Source: Chlamydiota bacterium
GTDB lineage: Bacteria; Chlamydiota; Chlamydiia; Chlamydiales; Rhabdochlamydiaceae
DNA length: 8,227 bases
Direction of reading: 5' to 3'
Assembly: GCA_023269365.1 (NCBI GenBank)
Contig: JAHFTN010000025.1
Span: forward strand, 1 to 8,227
The position numbers and the translations under genes were made by a program. The notes beneath the pieces were generated by a model, which was given only the letters and a program-made list of their open reading frames with translations, had not been told where the DNA came from and searched no databases. Shown piece by piece: positions 1 through 5,597 of the stretch; position 1 is the stretch's first letter; each line of letters opens with the position of its first letter.

Positions 1-60
1 ACGGTCGAACTGGAAGATTATTTAAAACAGGAAGGGGTTAAAAACCCCTCCCTGTTTTAA
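1..60 (+). CDS. Possible C-terminal tail of an upstream gene (partial)
   Basis: Frame 1 is open from the window edge to a TAA at 58-60 and would encode about 19 residues, beginning TVELEDYLKQ, an acidic amphipathic stretch that reads like a natural protein end. In this frame the coding sequence runs through the terminator hairpin. Frame 2 instead stops at a TAA at 23-25, just before the hairpin core, which is the more usual arrangement. With so few codons I cannot choose between them or name the gene. The presence of a strong terminator here does argue that some plus-strand gene ends at this edge. Confidence 0.25.
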   Translation, partial: TVELEDYLKQEGVKNPSLF

Positions 61-64
61 ATAA
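18..64 (+). terminator. Strong symmetrical rho-independent terminator hairpin
   Basis: Bases 18-39 pair with 43-64 to give a 22-bp stem with a single A-C mismatch (32 with 50) and a three-base A loop (40-42). The core arms are AACAGGAAGGGGTT and AACCCCTCCCTGTT, flanked by AAAA on the left and TTTT on the right. Because of that symmetry it could stop transcription in both directions. It isolates the cluster starting near 220 from whatever lies to the left. Confidence 0.85.
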
Positions 65-86
65 CTCCCCCGAGAACAAATATACG

Positions 87-102
87 TCGGCCTTCAGGCC
101 GA
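87..102. other. Small GC-rich hairpin in the leader region
   Basis: TCGGCC (87-92) and GGCCGA (97-102) are perfect inverted arms around a TTCA loop. No T-run follows on either strand, so it is not a typical terminator. It lies about 120 bases ahead of the first gene and could be a protein-binding palindrome or an RNA stem. No function can be assigned from sequence alone. Confidence 0.35.
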
Positions 103-141
103 AAATGTACAAAGTCGAGTATACAGAGAGATGCTCCTTGC

Positions 142-199
142 TCTTTTAACGCATCTTCTTTTTTCTTTTTGAAAAACTAGAATTTCTTTTAAGCATCTT
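142..199 (+). repeat. Imperfect direct repeat in the leader of the first gene
   Basis: TCTTTTAACGCATCTT (142-157) recurs as TCTTTTAAGCATCTT (185-199), differing only by one missing C; the starts are 43 bases apart. The second copy ends eight bases before the ribosome binding site of the coiled-coil gene. The surroundings are T-rich, so part of the match is compositional, but the GCATC core is not. It may be a duplicated regulatory site or leftover from a small local duplication. Confidence 0.5.
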
Positions 200-219
200 T
201 TGTAAAGGTGAGTGACATC

Positions 220-1878
220 ATGGATGAGCAGAAACAAATCGATTGTGCATTGGAGCAAAACAAAAATCTTAATGAGCAAGAAGTTGTTCTCTGCAGAGAA
301 GAAGATGTAAAGGAAATTGTTGCAGAGAAGAAAAAGAAAGCCTCGTTGATGGAGAATTTTTTAGCAGAGATCGAAAAGGAAGAGTCTTTTGAGAAAAAGG
401 TGCGCTGTGGCTTGGAGTGTATGCGTCTTGCGCTCTCTGGCCTCGAGGGGGTTCCTCATTTTAAAGATTTTTGGGAGATGCGACGTATATGCATTACTTT
501 CTTTAAGGAGAACCTTGCTCCTAAGGTGCGCTCTCAACTATGGAATGCTTACGTAGAGCTTTCTTTAGAATCCAAACGCCTCAAAGAGATTTTAGACGAG
601 AAGTCTGCCTTTGCAGCAGAACAGATCGAACTCGCAATTCAAGGTCTAGAAAGAGATTTGGAAAATATAGCCCTATTCATCGATCAGCAGAAAGGAGAAG
701 TGTCATTTGAGGAAAGTTTTGTCATGAAGGACAAGAATGCGATCTATGGGGAAGCGCAAAAAAATGTGACGTTTTTAAGTACACTCGCTTCCCGTATTAA
801 TGCCCTTCGTAAAGAAGTTGTCAAAACAGAGATGCGGATCCGCTTTAAAAACAAGTTTCTCTCGCGTCTCGGCGTGTGTGGAGATCGGGTGTTTCCTTTG
901 CGCAAAGAGTGGATTAGTAAGATCTCTACCCTGTTTTCAGAAGATGTGGAGCGGTTCGTTTCTACTCACTTTCAGACAGGAGAATTTGAGACACTTCCTT
1001 TGCATACTTTGAGAGAAGAGGTGAAGCTGTTGCAAGGAGTTTCTAAGGAGCTGACGCTGAATACTCCTGTTTTTACAGAAACACGACTTAAATTAAGTGC
1101 TTGCTGGGATCAGCTGAAAGTCAAAGAGAAAGATCTTAAAAAAGAAACGGCGCAAAAGAGGCAGCTGTTTAAGCAGAATTTTGATCTTGTCAAAGAGAAG
1201 ATCGCCCCCTTTGCACAAGAGTGTGAAACGGCATTAACAAATGAAGAGTGTCAAGCGAAAGCCACAGAGCTTCTTCATTTCATGAGGACGCTCGAGCTTG
1301 GTAAAGAGGAAATCATCGCTCTTAAAGAAGAAATTTTCAAGGCGAGAAGGATCCCTTTAAATCGGGAAAAATATGCAGAAGAAGAGCGGCAAAAGCAAAA
1401 CCTAGAGAGGGAGCTATTGAAAAAAGAGGAGATTTTGTCTTGCAAGCAAGCGCTGCAAGAGCTTCTCAATCCCTCTCTAGAGATAGATTTAAATGTTTTA
1501 AACGAAAAAAAAGAGGCGCTGCAGAAGCGTTTTGAAGAACTGTCTCTTGCAAAAGCAGAGCGGCAAGTGGTAGATCGTCAATTCAAACAACTTAAAGATC
1601 TCCTTCACGAAAAAAAGACAAAAGCGCTTCTCATGCTGTCTGATGAGAATTTAAAGGCGGTCTTTGAGTTAAGAGTCGTATTAGAAGAGAGGAAGGCGCG
1701 TCGTCAAGAGATCAAAAATCAACTAGAGAGCTATCGTAAACTCCTCGGAGGCTCGAGCCTTGATTTTGAAAAGGCGATCTCGTATAGAGAGATCATCGAA
1801 GCAGAAAAGGCCTCTTTAGGGAAGATGCAAGCTTCCATTCAAGAAATTGAAGAGAGAATAGAAGAGATTGAAGGTTAA
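220..1878 (+). CDS. Coiled-coil protein of unknown function (552 aa)
   Basis: I do not recognise a catalytic or binding domain. The protein is almost entirely alpha-helical in character, rich in Glu, Lys, Leu and Gln, with no signal peptide or membrane segment, so it is probably a cytoplasmic structural or scaffold protein. Heptad-like coiled coil is strongest over the C-terminal third (roughly residues 370-552). The frame is also open from a GTG at 208, but ATG 220 is preferred because AGGTGA at 206-211 sits eight bases upstream as a good Shine-Dalgarno sequence. A TTGAAA at 169-174 resembles a -35 box, but I see no convincing -10. The gene overlaps the following HAD gene by 11 bases. Its position one step before the rsfS/fabF region matches, from memory, the C. 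trachomatis hypothetical gene CT768 of similar length; homology is inferred from position and character only. Confidence 0.9.
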   Translation: MDEQKQIDCALEQNKNLNEQEVVLCREEDVKEIVAEKKKKASLMENFLAEIEKEESFEKKVRCGLECMRLALSGLEGVPHFKDFWEMRRICITFFKENLAPKVRSQLWNAYVELSLESKRLKEILDEKSAFAAEQIELAIQGLERDLENIALFIDQQKGEVSFEESFVMKDKNAIYGEAQKNVTFLSTLASRINALRKEVVKTEMRIRFKNKFLSRLGVCGDRVFPLRKEWISKISTLFSEDVERFVSTHFQTGEFETLPLHTLREEVKLLQGVSKELTLNTPVFTETRLKLSACWDQLKVKEKDLKKETAQKRQLFKQNFDLVKEKIAPFAQECETALTNEECQAKATELLHFMRTLELGKEEIIALKEEIFKARRIPLNREKYAEEERQKQNLERELLKKEEILSCKQALQELLNPSLEIDLNVLNEKKEALQKRFEELSLAKAERQVVDRQFKQLKDLLHEKKTKALLMLSDENLKAVFELRVVLEERKARRQEIKNQLESYRKLLGGSSLDFEKAISYREIIEAEKASLGKMQASIQEIEERIEEIEG

Positions 1879-2524
1879 CAAGACACGCAGGTTATCTGTT
1901 TTTGATTTGGACAAGACAATTGTGTCAAATAATTGCAGTTTCGCCTTTTATAAACACCTCATTTCTAAAAAGGTGTTATCCCGTTTTTCCCTTTTTCATG
2001 CCCTTTTGTACTATCTCTGTCACACCGTATTTGGGATGGGATTGGAAACTTTGCACTCTCGTATTTTTGCTTTATTACGTGGCTTCTCTTTAGAGGAGCT
2101 AGAAACGCAAGCAGACCTCTTTTTAGAAGAATACTTAGAGGCACACCTCTACATTCCCGTGCTAGGGCAGTTAAAATTAGCACAACACCTAGGTGATTAT
2201 ACGCTGATTCTATCGAATTCGCCTAGCTTTTTGGTAAAAAAGATTGCACAAAAACTTGGAGTAGATGCATACAGGTCAACGGAGTACGCCGTTGACATCG
2301 AAGGGAAGCTGTGCCATATTGCATTTGTGATGCAAGGAGAGGATAAGGCTTCTATTGCAAGTGCAATAGCAAAGCAGCTAGGCATTTTTAAACAAGATAT
2401 TACGGCTTATTCTGATAGCGTGCTTGATGCTCCTTTGTTGCTGTCCGCGGGAGTTGCCATCGCCGTCAATCCTGACCGTTTTTTGCGTCGCTTATCAAAA
2501 CTGCACTGTTGGCCTGTTTTATGA
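1868..2524 (+). CDS. HAD superfamily subfamily IB phosphatase (SerB-like)
   Basis: This is a 218-aa haloacid dehalogenase-type hydrolase, expected to remove phosphate from a small substrate with Mg2+. All four motifs are present: motif I VFDLDKT with nucleophile Asp13 and general acid Asp15; motif II LILSNSP with Ser116; motif III Lys160; motif IV YSDSVLD with Asp183 and Asp187. Residues 20-100 form the helical cap. The C-terminal AVNPD (199-203) followed by a basic stretch and WPVL is characteristic of the HAD-IB group related to phosphoserine phosphatase; the substrate cannot be read from sequence. The only usable in-frame start is TTG 1868, since an in-frame TAG lies at 1859-1861 and no ATG or GTG precedes motif I. 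The start lies inside the end of the coiled-coil gene, and the stop overlaps the nadD start as ATGA, so translation is probably coupled on both sides. Confidence 0.92.
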   Translation: MKVNKTRRLSVFDLDKTIVSNNCSFAFYKHLISKKVLSRFSLFHALLYYLCHTVFGMGLETLHSRIFALLRGFSLEELETQADLFLEEYLEAHLYIPVLGQLKLAQHLGDYTLILSNSPSFLVKKIAQKLGVDAYRSTEYAVDIEGKLCHIAFVMQGEDKASIASAIAKQLGIFKQDITAYSDSVLDAPLLLSAGVAIAVNPDRFLRRLSKLHCWPVL

Positions 2525-3087
2525 AAAAGAGAAAGGTAGGCATTTTTGGCGGTAGTTTTGACCCGATCCACATAGGGCATTTAAATTTGGCGATCTCTTT
2601 GAAAGAAGCTTGTCATTTAGATGAAGTGATCTTTGTCCCTGCACAACTCTCTCCATTTAAAGAAAAAAATCCGCCAAAAGCGTCAGGAGCACACCGCTTA
2701 AAAATGGTTGAGCTCGCTCTTTCTTCCCTCCCCGGTTGTTCCGTAATCGATGAAGAATTGCAACGTCCCCCTCCTTCTTACACAATCGATACTGTGCGTA
2801 AATTAGCAGAAGACACTTCACGAGAGTTGCACCTCTTAATCCATGCATCATTAGTGGAGAGTTTTTTGTCTTGGAAAGAAGCAGAAGAGCTCATCCGCTT
2901 AGCACCCCCTTTCATTGGCAGCTCGAGTTTCAAAGCTATTGCATGGGGGAAAGTAATTCCTATCCCTTCTTTTGAGGTAAGCAGTACCCTCATCCGAAAG
3001 AGACTTGCAAAAAAACTCTACTGTGAACATCTCTTAACTCCCCTTGTTTTAAACTATATCCAAGAACACGAGCTTTACCATGGATGA
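2521..3087 (+). CDS. nadD: NadD-like nicotinate-nucleotide adenylyltransferase, divergent
   Basis: Family members adenylate nicotinate mononucleotide to deamido-NAD in the cytoplasm. The 188-aa length is normal. The nucleotidyltransferase signature GGSFDPIHIGH (10-20) has both histidines (17, 20); PSYTIDTV (85-92), Trp118 and the SSTLIRKRL motif (154-162) are also present. Several family signatures are altered: the conserved G-x-D before the Trp reads His108-Ala-Ser110, the usual PPHK reads SPFK (44-47), and the RPG following the Trp helix is absent (SSSF at 134-137). Activity or specificity may therefore differ. ATG 2521 is chosen over an upstream in-frame TTG at 2509 because it forms an ATGA overlap with the HAD gene and places the signature near the N-terminus; there is no clear Shine-Dalgarno sequence, consistent with coupling. 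It overlaps rsfS by eight bases, a neighbour pairing common in bacteria. Family assignment is firm; in vivo function less so. Confidence 0.88.
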   Translation: MKKRKVGIFGGSFDPIHIGHLNLAISLKEACHLDEVIFVPAQLSPFKEKNPPKASGAHRLKMVELALSSLPGCSVIDEELQRPPPSYTIDTVRKLAEDTSRELHLLIHASLVESFLSWKEAEELIRLAPPFIGSSSFKAIAWGKVIPIPSFEVSSTLIRKRLAKKLYCEHLLTPLVLNYIQEHELYHG

Positions 3088-3448
3088 CCCTCTTCTAAGT
3101 GAAATTGCTCAAACGATTTTTAATAAAAAGGGATTTAACATTTTAGTCCTAGATATGCGTCCGATCTCTTCGCTTACAGACTATGTCATCATCGCAGAGG
3201 GCAATATCAATAAACATGTTCAAGCGATAGGGGAAGCTCTAATCGAGTTTATGAAAAAACGTGGGCAGCAGATCTCTTATGTAGAAGGGATGAGAGAGGG
3301 GGACTGGGTTGTGCTGGACTTTTCCGAGATCGTAGTGCACCTTTTTCAGCCTGGGTGGCGCGACCAGTATAACCTCGAAGCTCTCTGGAAAGACGCACAG
3401 ATTGTCGATGTACGTATCGACACAGAAGCCGCGGCATCTATAAAGTAA
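3080..3448 (+). CDS. rsfS: Ribosome silencing factor RsfS (Iojap family)
   Basis: This 122-aa protein has the full Iojap/YbeB fold. RsfS binds ribosomal protein uL14 on the large subunit and blocks joining with the small subunit, lowering translation when nutrients are short. Recognisable segments are LDMRPISSLTDYVIIAEG (24-41), the helix starting NKHVQAIGEAL (44-54), the EGMREGDWVVLDF core (69-81), and VVHLF followed by WRDQYNLEALW (85-103), which carries the conserved His, Arg and Tyr-x-Leu-Glu positions. Length is typical. The start ATG 3080 lies eight bases inside the nadD-like gene, so expression is likely coupled to it. It is the last gene of the first cluster, followed by an 85-base gap. 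Confidence 0.97.
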   Translation: MDDPLLSEIAQTIFNKKGFNILVLDMRPISSLTDYVIIAEGNINKHVQAIGEALIEFMKKRGQQISYVEGMREGDWVVLDFSEIVVHLFQPGWRDQYNLEALWKDAQIVDVRIDTEAAASIK

Positions 3449-3453
3449 ATAAT

Positions 3454-3486
3454 TTAATTCGCGCAACCTACTGCTTGCAAAATTAA
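3454..3486. repeat. Interrupted inverted repeat between rsfS and fabF
   Basis: TTAATT (3454-3459) pairs with AATTAA (3481-3486), and the inner arms GCAA (3463-3466) and TTGC (3475-3478) also pair, around an eight-base loop. No T-run follows, so it is unlikely to be a terminator. It overlaps the proposed -35 box of the fabF promoter, which is where an operator would be expected. Low information content makes this tentative. Confidence 0.35.
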
Positions 3487-3504
3487 CCCAACTTCCATTA
3501 TCAT
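3475..3504 (+). promoter_or_regulatory. Probable sigma-70-type promoter for fabF
   Basis: TTGCAA (3475-3480) and TATCAT (3499-3504, five of six matches to TATAAT) are separated by 18 bases and lie about 30 bases before the fabF start. This is the only sizeable gap between rsfS and fabF, so a promoter here is expected. The -35 match is only four of six. Confidence 0.45.
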
Positions 3505-3533
3505 GGTCAAGCTTTTAATATATAGGTAGACGC

Positions 3534-4799
3534 ATGAAAAAAAAACGGGTCGTCGTCACGGGGATGGGGCTTGTCTCTTGTTTCGGGACAAATGTGGAGC
3601 ACTTTTATAACCAGCTTTTAGCGGGGAAAAGTGGGATTGTGCCTCTTCCCGAGGAGACATATAAAGATTTTCCTACGCGTTTTGCGGGATTGGTTGCCGA
3701 CTTTGATGTAGGGCCTTATCTGGATAAAAAGCAGGCGCGTAGGGTCGATCCTTTTGTGCGCTACGCTGTAGTAGCGGGAAAAAAAGCATTAGAAAGTGGG
3801 AAACTCCCCTTAGACGGCTTAGATTGTTTGGATAAGACTCGCTGTGGGGTTCTCATCGGCTCGGGGATGGGAGGGATGGGTGTTTTCTATGAAGGAGTGG
3901 AGACGCTGCTTACGAAAGGATTCAAACGCTTAACTCCCTTTTTCGTTCCTTTTATCATTACAAACATAGGAGGCGCCATCTTAGCTATCGACATTGGCTT
4001 TATGGGACCTAACTATTCCATTTCGACGGCGTGTGCCACATCTAATTACTGTATCTATTCTGCGGCAGAACATATTTTGCGAGGGGATGCAGATCTCATG
4101 CTGTGTGGAGGCTCTGAGGCTCCCATCACCCCTATCGGGGTAGCTGGGTTTGTAGCTTGCAAGGCGCTCTCTGAGCGCAATGAAGCTCCACAAAAGGCCT
4201 CTCGCCCCTGGGACAAGCAGCGCGACGGGTTTGTTATGGGAGAAGGAGCAGGGGTTCTTCTTTTAGAGAGTTTAGAGCATGCTCTTGCGCGCGGCGCTCC
4301 CATCTTAGCAGAATACCTAGGGGGCTCTATCTCTTGTGACGCTTCCCACATGACAGATCCGAGAGAAGATGGGCTGGGAGTGAGCCTTTGTATCGAAAAC
4401 GCCCTCAAGCAAGCAGGCATCGACAAAAAAAAGATCAATTACGTCAATGCGCATGCGACCTCGACTCTGGCGGGGGATTTGTGCGAAGTAAGAGCTTTGA
4501 AAAAAGTGTTTGGTTCCCATATAAAAGACATTAAGATGAACGGGACAAAGTCGATGACAGGACATTGCTTAGGGGCTGCCGGAGGAATTGAGGCGATTGC
4601 GACGATCAAAGCGATCGAAACGGGGATGTTGCATCCGACGATCAACCTCGACGATCCTGAAGAGGAAGTTGCGGGGATCGATCTCATTCGCAACGGGGCG
4701 AAGGCGCATAAGATCACAGCAGCTCTAAGTAATTCTTTTGGGTTTGGTGGGCACAACTCGACACTTATTTTTTCTCCTTACTCCTTAGAGTCTTCATGA
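3534..4799 (+). CDS. fabF: 3-oxoacyl-[ACP] synthase II (KAS II)
   Basis: FabF condenses malonyl-ACP with acyl-ACP to extend fatty acids in the cytoplasmic type II pathway. The 421-aa protein is complete. The catalytic Cys167 lies in STACATSN (164-171), with His307 in NAHATSTLAGD (305-315), Lys339 and His344 in TKSMTGH (338-344), and the gatekeeper Phe404 in the GFGGHN loop (403-408). Many stretches, including MGPNYSISTACATSNYC, SRPWDK, GFVMGEGAGVL and GHCLGAAGG, look closer to plant plastid KAS I as I remember it than to E. coli FabF, in line with the published link between chlamydial and plant FabF. The start ATG 3534 is preceded by a weak AGGT (3524-3527). The stop overlaps the Nudix start as ATGA. 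Confidence 0.98.
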   Translation: MKKKRVVVTGMGLVSCFGTNVEHFYNQLLAGKSGIVPLPEETYKDFPTRFAGLVADFDVGPYLDKKQARRVDPFVRYAVVAGKKALESGKLPLDGLDCLDKTRCGVLIGSGMGGMGVFYEGVETLLTKGFKRLTPFFVPFIITNIGGAILAIDIGFMGPNYSISTACATSNYCIYSAAEHILRGDADLMLCGGSEAPITPIGVAGFVACKALSERNEAPQKASRPWDKQRDGFVMGEGAGVLLLESLEHALARGAPILAEYLGGSISCDASHMTDPREDGLGVSLCIENALKQAGIDKKKINYVNAHATSTLAGDLCEVRALKKVFGSHIKDIKMNGTKSMTGHCLGAAGGIEAIATIKAIETGMLHPTINLDDPEEEVAGIDLIRNGAKAHKITAALSNSFGFGGHNSTLIFSPYSLESS

Positions 4800-5209
4800 T
4801 TACAGTGCGTTCTTTCGGAATTATCCCTCTTAGAAAGCGGGAAGAAAAGTGGGAAGTATTACTCATCCTCCATCGCAAAGGCAACCATTGGGGTTTCCCC
4901 AAAGGAAGGGCCGATCCCGAAGAGGAGCCTCTCGCTTCAGCAACGCGTGAGCTCCAAGAGGAGGTGGGATTGCAAATTTCCAAACTTCTCTCCAAGACGC
5001 CTGTCGTAGAGGAGTATCAATTTCGGCATAAAAGGGATCGGATCTTGAAAGTTGTTCACTATTTCCCCGCCCTTGTAGAAGGGACACTGCAACTGCAAGA
5101 AGAAGAGATCCGCGAAGCAAAGTGGCTCTCTATTGAAGAGGCCCTCAAGCAGCTCTCGTTCAAAGAGGCGCGCCATCTCCTGCAAGAGTGCATAAAATTA
5201 CTTTCTTAA
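4796..5209 (+). CDS. Nudix hydrolase, dinucleoside polyphosphate hydrolase-like
   Basis: The 137-aa protein is a single Nudix domain. The Nudix box is perfect: Gly37, Glu43, then Arg51-Glu52-Leu53, Glu55-Glu56, Gly58 and Leu59, the glutamates binding the divalent metal. The preceding WGFPKGRAD (32-40) is typical of the Ap4A/nucleoside polyphosphate branch, so it probably cleaves a nucleoside diphosphate linked compound such as Ap4A; the exact substrate is inference. HYFPA (83-87) and the REAKWLSIEEAL segment near 105-116 are also usual for this branch. ATG 4796 overlaps the fabF stop by four bases, so the two are almost certainly translated together. From memory, C. trachomatis has a Nudix-type gene (CT771) directly after fabF. 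No clear terminator follows. Confidence 0.95.
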   Translation: MITVRSFGIIPLRKREEKWEVLLILHRKGNHWGFPKGRADPEEEPLASATRELQEEVGLQISKLLSKTPVVEEYQFRHKRDRILKVVHYFPALVEGTLQLQEEEIREAKWLSIEEALKQLSFKEARHLLQECIKLLS

Positions 5210-5597
5210 ACTGGATTTTAGCCATTGGAGGGCGGCAAATTCGCATCTAGAGCCCAGCTAAAGAGTCCTTGTCGCAACGCTACTGGTTTTTTTCGCGTTG
5301 GGAGGGGCTGCATTGGAAAATGCGGGGGGAGCGGATTTGGGGCGAGCTGAGAAGGATATACCCCTTTTGCTGATAAAACTCTTCACGCGCTTGACACTTT
5401 TTTTCAAAGCAGGAGCAACAGTAGAAGGACGAGAGGGAGGGAAGGCCCCTGTGTTAGAAACGCGTGGCATAAAGTTCTCCTTTTCCGTGAGTATAGGAAT
5501 AAGGGAATTTAGGGAAAGATTTTTTTATTTTATGTTTGGCTGGTCGAGATTTTAATTTTCTCTTATCCTGTGTGAAATCTAATGGAGAGGGGAAATC
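5210..5597. other. 388-base region without a confident gene
   Basis: This stretch separates the fabF-Nudix unit from the acyl transfer gene. Its plus strand is G-rich in the middle (about 5300-5345) and AT-rich near 5520-5565. The best coding candidate is the small minus-strand ORF listed separately. The AT-rich end should hold the promoter of the 5598 gene, but I find no good -35/-10 pair. From memory, this is where Chlamydia carries ppa, a leucine dehydrogenase and cysQ between its Nudix and acyltransferase genes; nothing here resembles remnants of those. Confidence 0.6.
5258..5470 (-). CDS. Candidate small polycationic protein (70 aa), unrecognised
   Basis: The minus-strand ORF starts ATG at 5470-5468 and stops TAG at 5260-5258. 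The sequence AAAGGAGAAC lies six bases before the ATG, the best Shine-Dalgarno match in the window. The peptide has no Asp or Glu, eight Lys and six Arg, about ten Pro and twelve Ser, and a basic patch ALKKSVKRVK near residues 21-30. Codons favour T endings (TCT, CCT, GCT, GTT), as in the neighbouring genes. No membrane segment or signal peptide is seen. A nucleic-acid-binding role, as in the small basic nucleoid proteins of Chlamydiae, is a guess from charge alone; I see no real similarity to HctA or HctB. A TATACT at 5495-5490 is probably too close to the start to be its -10. It might also be a chance frame opposite G-rich DNA. Confidence 0.4.
   Translation of the reverse strand: MPRVSNTGAFPPSRPSTVAPALKKSVKRVKSFISKRGISFSARPKSAPPAFSNAAPPNAKKTSSVATRTL

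Noticed and set aside
129..156. AGATGC/GCATCT stem followed by a T-rich tract, possible attenuator
   Set aside because: Six-pair stem with a 16-base loop is weak, and one arm belongs to the direct repeat, which explains the pattern more simply.
3481..3515. Minus-strand TTGACC with a possible TTAATT -10 between rsfS and fabF
   Set aside because: It would transcribe into rsfS antisense with no gene to serve, and the -10 match is poor.
4055..4438. 127-codon minus-strand frame inside fabF
   Set aside because: It lies fully antisense to a highly conserved gene, with no start signals or recognisable domain.
5216..5263. TTTAGC/GCTAAA plus GGGC/GCCC nested arms just after the Nudix stop
   Set aside because: Large asymmetric bulge and no T-run; too weak for a terminator call.
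5275..5300. CAACGC/GCGTTG inverted repeat with a T-run, possible terminator after the Nudix gene
   Set aside because: The stem is only six pairs, the loop is 14 bases and the T-run lies inside the loop instead of after the stem.
5310..5323. GCATT-GGAA-AATGC hairpin, possible small RNA element
   Set aside because: A five-pair stem is expected by chance and nothing around it supports an RNA gene.
5391..5396. Perfect TTGACA -35 box on the plus strand
   Set aside because: No -10-like hexamer at 16-18 bases (AGCAAC at the expected place), and it lies within the candidate minus-strand ORF.
5298..5555. Plus-strand 85-codon frame in the gap before the acyl transfer gene
   Set aside because: It starts at TTG without a Shine-Dalgarno sequence, its composition reads as the G-rich opposite strand of the better-supported minus ORF, and no domain is visible.
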